From an uncultured Alphaproteobacteria bacterium (GTDB lineage Bacteria > Pseudomonadota > Alphaproteobacteria > Micropepsales > Micropepsaceae): 64,000 bases of DNA. The notes under the pieces were generated by a model. The model did no database searches. It was not told the origin of the DNA and worked only from the letters and a program-made list of their open reading frames with translations. Positions 60,653 through 64,000 of the stretch are shown here, one piece after another; positions within the stretch are counted from its first letter, which is position 1; each line of letters opens with the position of its first letter. Made by a program: the position numbers and the translations under genes. Where the stretch lies: the NCBI GenBank assembly GCA_902826695.1, contig CADEFU010000008.1:105568-169567 (forward strand), given 5' to 3'.

Positions 60653-61957
60653 ATGGCTAAAGACCTGCACGATTTAGATCTGACCACCGAGCGGCCGGAG
60701 ACGGTCGCCGCCTACAACGTTTTCGCGGCCGACTGGATCAGTTACGGGTCGCGGGTGCGGTCGGTGTTTGCGGCGGCCGATACCGATGCGGACTGCGCGA
60801 TCGTGAATGCGCATGCGGCTGGCGTGCACATGGCGCTGGAAGCGGCGCCGAGTTTCAAGAAAGCGCGCGGGTACTTGCGGCGGGCGCGCAAGGCGGCTCC
60901 CGATGCGACGAAGCGTGAGCAAGCGTTCGTGACCGCGATCGCCGATTGGTGGCGCGGGAATCCCGCATTGGCGCTCAGGCGGATGCGCGCGATCTTGGGC
61001 GAGCATCCGTCCGACATCGTGACCGCGAAATGGGCGCAGTATCTCGCTTTCAATATGGGCGATGCGGGGTCGATGGTGGATGTGGCGCGGGTCATCCTGC
61101 CGGCACACCTGAAAACGGCTGAGGCGTGGAGCATGCTCGCCTTCGCCAACGAGCAGGCCAACAATATCGCGGAAGCCGAGCGGTGCGCGCACCGGGCGCT
61201 GGCGCTGAGGTCGAGCGATGCGTGGGCGCATCACGCGATCGCGCATGTGATGGAGACGCGAGGCAAGGTCGATGAGGGCATCGCGTTCCTGACCAAACAT
61301 GCGCCGGATTGGAAGGATCGCAGCATCTTCGTGCGCGAGCACAATTACTGGCACTTGGCGTTGTTTCACCTTGACCGGGACGAGCCTGGGCGGGCGCTTG
61401 AGATATTCGACAAGCATTTGTGGGGTGAGTGGCGCGAGTTTGCGCAAGAACAGATCGGCGCGATCTCGGCGCTGTGGCGGCTCGAGATGCGCGGCGTCGA
61501 TGTGGGCAAGCGCTGGGACCCGGTGGTCGCGAAGGTGATCGAGCGCTGGCACGAGCACATCGTGCCGTTCAACGATTTGCATTTCGTCTATGCGCTGGCG
61601 CGCGGCGGCAAGCGGCGCGAGATGCACGAGTTCTTGACGTCCATGATCCGGCATGGTGCGAACGACGTGACGGGCGTTTGGGAATCGGTCGCGATTCCGG
61701 TTGCGCATGGGCTGGCAGCGTATGCCGAGCAGCGCTACGCGGCGGCCGTCGATGCGATCGGGCCGGTGATGCCGCGGCTGTATCTTATCGGCGGCAGTCA
61801 TGCGCAGCGCGATGTGTTTGTTCAGACGTGGATCGACGCGGGACTGCGCGCCGGTCATCACTCGGCGGTCGGCGGCTTGGTGGCGCAGCGGGCGGCGGAT
61901 CGGCCGGATGTGCGCGAAGTTCAACGGCAACTTAGTCGTGTTCGCGTGGCCGCGTGA
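60653..61957 (+). CDS. TTC38-like tetratricopeptide protein
   Basis: This 434-residue, wholly helical protein matches the TTC38 group: VNAHAAGVHMALEAAP, KREQAFVTAIADWWRGN, AEAWSMLAFANEQANNIAEAERCAHRALALRSSDAWAHHAIAHVMETRGKVDEGIAFLTK, then HNYWHLALFHLDRDEPGRALEIFDKHLWG. AHHAIAHVME is the most recognisable signature. Function is unknown in bacteria. It lies 28 bp upstream of the radical SAM gene on the same strand. Confidence 0.85.
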   Translation: MAKDLHDLDLTTERPETVAAYNVFAADWISYGSRVRSVFAAADTDADCAIVNAHAAGVHMALEAAPSFKKARGYLRRARKAAPDATKREQAFVTAIADWWRGNPALALRRMRAILGEHPSDIVTAKWAQYLAFNMGDAGSMVDVARVILPAHLKTAEAWSMLAFANEQANNIAEAERCAHRALALRSSDAWAHHAIAHVMETRGKVDEGIAFLTKHAPDWKDRSIFVREHNYWHLALFHLDRDEPGRALEIFDKHLWGEWREFAQEQIGAISALWRLEMRGVDVGKRWDPVVAKVIERWHEHIVPFNDLHFVYALARGGKRREMHEFLTSMIRHGANDVTGVWESVAIPVAHGLAAYAEQRYAAAVDAIGPVMPRLYLIGGSHAQRDVFVQTWIDAGLRAGHHSAVGGLVAQRAADRPDVREVQRQLSRVRVAA

Positions 61958-61985
61958 GTTTGTGAGGCATTGCTGGGGCGGGTGA

Positions 61986-63065
61986 ATGGAAGCAGTCTAT
62001 TGGGTGTTGACGTGGGCGTGTCACCGTAAGTGCCGCCATTGTTACGACGACCGATTCCGCCCTTACGTGCGCGATGACTTGAAGCGTGTCGTGGGGGAGG
62101 GACAGAGGGCCTATCACGCGATCCTGAACAACCTTCCGGACGATATGAGCTTTCTCGACCGCAAGACGGGCGCGCGCAAGCGCAGTCTGCTGGTGCTTGC
62201 GGGCGGCGAGCTTCTGATCGACGGCGTGCGGGAGGAACTGTTCTATCCCGCGCTTGAGGCGATCCGCGAGCGGTGGGGCGCGAAGGCGCCTTACGTTTCC
62301 GTGCAGACAACGGGCGATGTGCTGACGCCGGACCGGATCGAGGCGATGCTTTCGCGGGGCGTGCGCACGATCGCGGTCGCTTCGATCGACGACTATCACG
62401 TGGGTCTTGAGGGCGAGAAGAAATTCGCCTTCATGGAGGAGATTCGCGCGATGATGGCGCCGTTCGGGGCGACGGAGATCGACCTCGGTGGCGCGCGCGA
62501 CGAGCGGCTGAAAGCGAAAGCACCGGCGACGCGGCGCGACGCGATGGGCGAGGGGCCGTTCTTCCTGTTCTTCGGGGCGCAGCCGGAGCTTTGGATCGGT
62601 GAATTGTGGCCGCGCGGACGGGCGTGGGCGAACGGGCTTTCGAATGCGACCTACGAGACGAACTTTTGCGCGCGCTGGAGCGGCGGCAAGAACTTCATGA
62701 ACTATGGCGAGGCCGGGTCGGAGGTTGCGATCGAGCCGGACGGGTCGGTCTATCCGTGTTGCCTGAAGACGAAGGCGCCCCTGGGAAATCTCACCGAGGA
62801 ACGGCTGACCGATATCCTCGACAGCTTGAAGGGCCATCCAGCGTTCGAGGCGATCAATGCGGGCGATCCTGAGGCCATGGGGCTTGGCGCCGGCTGGTCG
62901 CGCGAGACCTACCGCGCGGCGTCGACGCAAACCGACCCCAAAGGCCGAACGGTCAGCAATGTGTGTTTGGGTTGCGACGCGTTCTTCGAAAAGCACCTGA
63001 AAGGCGAGATCGAACGATTGCGCAGGGCGCGCTTGGCCCGTCGCGAACATTGCGCGCAGGCTTAG
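61986..63065 (+). CDS. Radical SAM enzyme with SPASM-like cysteine-rich C-terminus
   Basis: This 359-residue protein has the cluster motif CX3CX2C as C12, C16 and C19 (ACHRKCRHCY) and the SAM-contacting GGE in LVLAGGELL. The C-terminal part has Cys228, Cys258/Cys259 (VYPCCLKTKAPLGNLTEE) and Cys327/Cys330 (VCLGCDAF), a SPASM-like arrangement that usually binds extra iron-sulfur clusters. SPASM enzymes often modify peptides or proteins. No obvious precursor peptide is seen beside it. Its neighbour is a TPR protein. Confidence 0.88.
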   Translation: MEAVYWVLTWACHRKCRHCYDDRFRPYVRDDLKRVVGEGQRAYHAILNNLPDDMSFLDRKTGARKRSLLVLAGGELLIDGVREELFYPALEAIRERWGAKAPYVSVQTTGDVLTPDRIEAMLSRGVRTIAVASIDDYHVGLEGEKKFAFMEEIRAMMAPFGATEIDLGGARDERLKAKAPATRRDAMGEGPFFLFFGAQPELWIGELWPRGRAWANGLSNATYETNFCARWSGGKNFMNYGEAGSEVAIEPDGSVYPCCLKTKAPLGNLTEERLTDILDSLKGHPAFEAINAGDPEAMGLGAGWSRETYRAASTQTDPKGRTVSNVCLGCDAFFEKHLKGEIERLRRARLARREHCAQA

Positions 63066-63117
63066 GCGCGCCTGAGCGGTTGGCGGCGCGCGTGGCCGGA
63101 TGCTACCGTCTGGGCCT

Positions 63118-63543
63118 ATGACGCGGGATATGTGGAAACCGATTGCACTCTATGCGCTCGCCTTGGCGGTGGGGGCGTTCGCGCTGCAGTGGCTGCAGTA
63201 TCAGTATGTGGCGCGGATGTTTGCGCCGGAGATTTACATCGCGCTGATCGCGCTGGCGTTCACGGGGCTTGGGATTTGGGCGGGGTACCGGTTGACCCCG
63301 AAGACCGTCGCGGGGCCGTTCGAGCGGAATGAGGCTGGCATCAAGGCGCTGGGGCTGACCGAGCGGGAGCTGACCATGCTGGAGCGGCTGGCCGCGGGGG
63401 ACGCGAACAAGGAGATTGCGCGGGCGCTCGAGATTTCCCCCAACACGGTCAAGACGCATATCGCGAACCTGTTCCAGAAGCTCGAGGTGCAGCGGCGGAC
63501 GCAGGCGATCCAAAAGGCGCGGGAGTTGCGGCTCATTCCCTGA
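63118..63543 (+). CDS. Membrane-anchored LuxR-type regulator
   Basis: The protein has 141 residues from the ATG at 63118; an ATG at 63100 is also in frame. Two membrane helices (IALYALALAVGAFALQWL and IYIALIALAFTGLGIWAGY) precede a LuxR HTH: LTERELTMLERLAAGDANKEIARALEISPNTVKTHIANLFQKLEVQRRTQAI. There is no receiver domain. It lies before a DUF4199 membrane protein gene, a pairing I have seen in related genomes. Confidence 0.87.
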   Translation: MTRDMWKPIALYALALAVGAFALQWLQYQYVARMFAPEIYIALIALAFTGLGIWAGYRLTPKTVAGPFERNEAGIKALGLTERELTMLERLAAGDANKEIARALEISPNTVKTHIANLFQKLEVQRRTQAIQKARELRLIP

Positions 63544-63702
63544 CCTCACCCCTATGGGTGCATTCAGCTGTGGGAAGCGAACGAATAGGCCTCGCCCGAC
63601 CGGCCGATTTCCGCCAAATCACCCTTTCGGGCGATACATTTTCCGCGCATCGGCCGGTAACTCAGACAGCCTCGACAACGCCCATCGGAGGCAACGACTC
63701 GC

Positions 63703-64000
63703 ATGACCAACATCATTTTCCTGTTCGGCACGTTGGCCGGGCTCATCATTATCGGCGTCACGCTCGCCATGATCGCCGCCTCGGGCGGGCAGATGGAGAT
63801 GAGCGAGCATTCCCATCTCGTCGGCTACTCGATCATGATCGTGGCGCTGACCATGATCTTCTTCGGGGTGAAACGGTACCGGGACCGCGAATTGGGCGGG
63901 GTGATCAGGTTCCTGCCGGCATTGTTCATGGGGCTTGCGATCTCCGTGGTGGCAGGGGCGATCTACGTGGCCGGGTGGGAGGTCTATATGGCCGCGACCG
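63703..64000 (+). CDS. DUF4199 membrane protein, N-terminal part (cut by window edge)
   Basis: The frame opens at ATG 63703 and runs off the right edge (about 99 residues seen). It begins TNIIFLFGTLAGLIIIGVTL and continues SHLVGYSIMIVALTMIFFGVKRYRDRELGGVIRFLPALFMGLAISVVAGAIYVAGWEVYM. The GYSIMIVAL, FxGxKRYRD, GG and WExYM positions are the DUF4199 signature. Function is unknown. It follows the membrane LuxR regulator gene by 159 bp. Confidence 0.85.
   Translation, partial: MTNIIFLFGTLAGLIIIGVTLAMIAASGGQMEMSEHSHLVGYSIMIVALTMIFFGVKRYRDRELGGVIRFLPALFMGLAISVVAGAIYVAGWEVYMAAT

Noticed and set aside
60674..61930. A 418-codon open frame antisense to the TTC38-like gene
   Set aside because: Composition (Arg/His/Pro) and exact nesting in a good gene mark it as a shadow; the same applies to the 372-codon frame antisense to the radical SAM gene.
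1..64000. tRNA or rRNA genes, CRISPR arrays, insertion sequences or prophage
   Set aside because: I looked for T-loop-like GTTCGA/GGTTC runs with stems, regularly spaced direct repeats, and transposase or integrase motifs, and found none; short tRNA-like matches in the intergenic regions lacked paired arms.

Overview
The window is a 64 kb GC-rich chromosomal segment with densely packed genes on both strands. The gene order folK, rpoZ, rsh, pyrE, pdxJ, acpS, lepB, rnc, era, recO, parC is typical of Alphaproteobacteria. A CsgG/HfaB-type lipoprotein, an ECF sigma factor paired with an NrsF-type (DUF1109) anti-sigma factor, and many secreted or lipidated hypotheticals point towards the Caulobacterales/Rhizobiales/Micropepsaceae side. 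The genus cannot be named from sequence alone. I saw no rRNA, tRNA, CRISPR array, prophage or insertion sequence; most of the window reads as ordinary chromosome.

Layout. 1-7 kb: a wax-ester synthase/DGAT with an alpha/beta hydrolase and a TetR regulator, a second alpha/beta hydrolase, a TonB-C-like protein and a pair of exported amidohydrolases, one of which lacks the metal-binding HxH. 7-20.5 kb: the conserved core block (lipoprotein, folK, rpoZ, rsh, pyrE, pdxJ, acpS, two tandem signal peptidases I, rnc, era, recO, parC), interrupted on the opposite strand by two YbjN-like exported paralogues. 20.5-26.3 kb: small accessory genes (dodecin, TrmO/TsaA, DUF1801, PAS protein, MFS exporter, Gfo/Idh/MocA oxidoreductase, Nudix). 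26.4-33.6 kb: a PilZ-like/methyltransferase fusion, SCO1, a multi-TM histidine kinase, a FadL-type porin, a fatty-acid desaturase and a hydrolase.

33.6-37.9 kb is the most interesting stretch. A response-regulator-like LuxR protein with an altered receiver is followed by an unrecognised exported protein on the other strand, and then by a tight three-gene set: a CsgG/HfaB-like outer-membrane lipoprotein, an exported protein with three Cys-pair/ATAV(G/A)NN modules, and a small exported Gly/Ser/Thr-rich protein. It resembles a curli- or holdfast-anchor-like export system whose substrates I do not recognise.

38-47 kb: two exported TPR proteins, a LysR gene divergent from an AceE/transketolase-like enzyme, a lipoprotein Cu/Zn superoxide dismutase, a glutathione S-transferase, a thioesterase, an esterase and a large unassigned exported beta-rich protein. 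47-54 kb: a long 664-bp leader region, a LuxR solo, an XRE/S24 repressor that has lost both catalytic residues, a membrane-anchored hypothetical, a TauD dioxygenase coupled to a soluble sugar dehydrogenase, small membrane proteins, an MFS exporter and a GFA-family protein. 54-64 kb: acyl-CoA dehydrogenase/synthetase pair, a cytoplasmic GH84 hexosaminidase, the NrsF/ECF sigma pair, a YHS-domain protein, a TTC38-like TPR protein followed by a radical SAM enzyme with a Cys-rich C-terminus, a membrane-anchored LuxR regulator and the start of a DUF4199 protein.

Recurring themes are lipid and acyl chemistry (wax ester synthase, FadL, desaturase, ACAD/ACS, thioesterase), envelope and export functions, and compact gene packing: six convergent pairs share exactly four bases at their stop codons. 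All domain assignments come from reading motifs; no database search was run.
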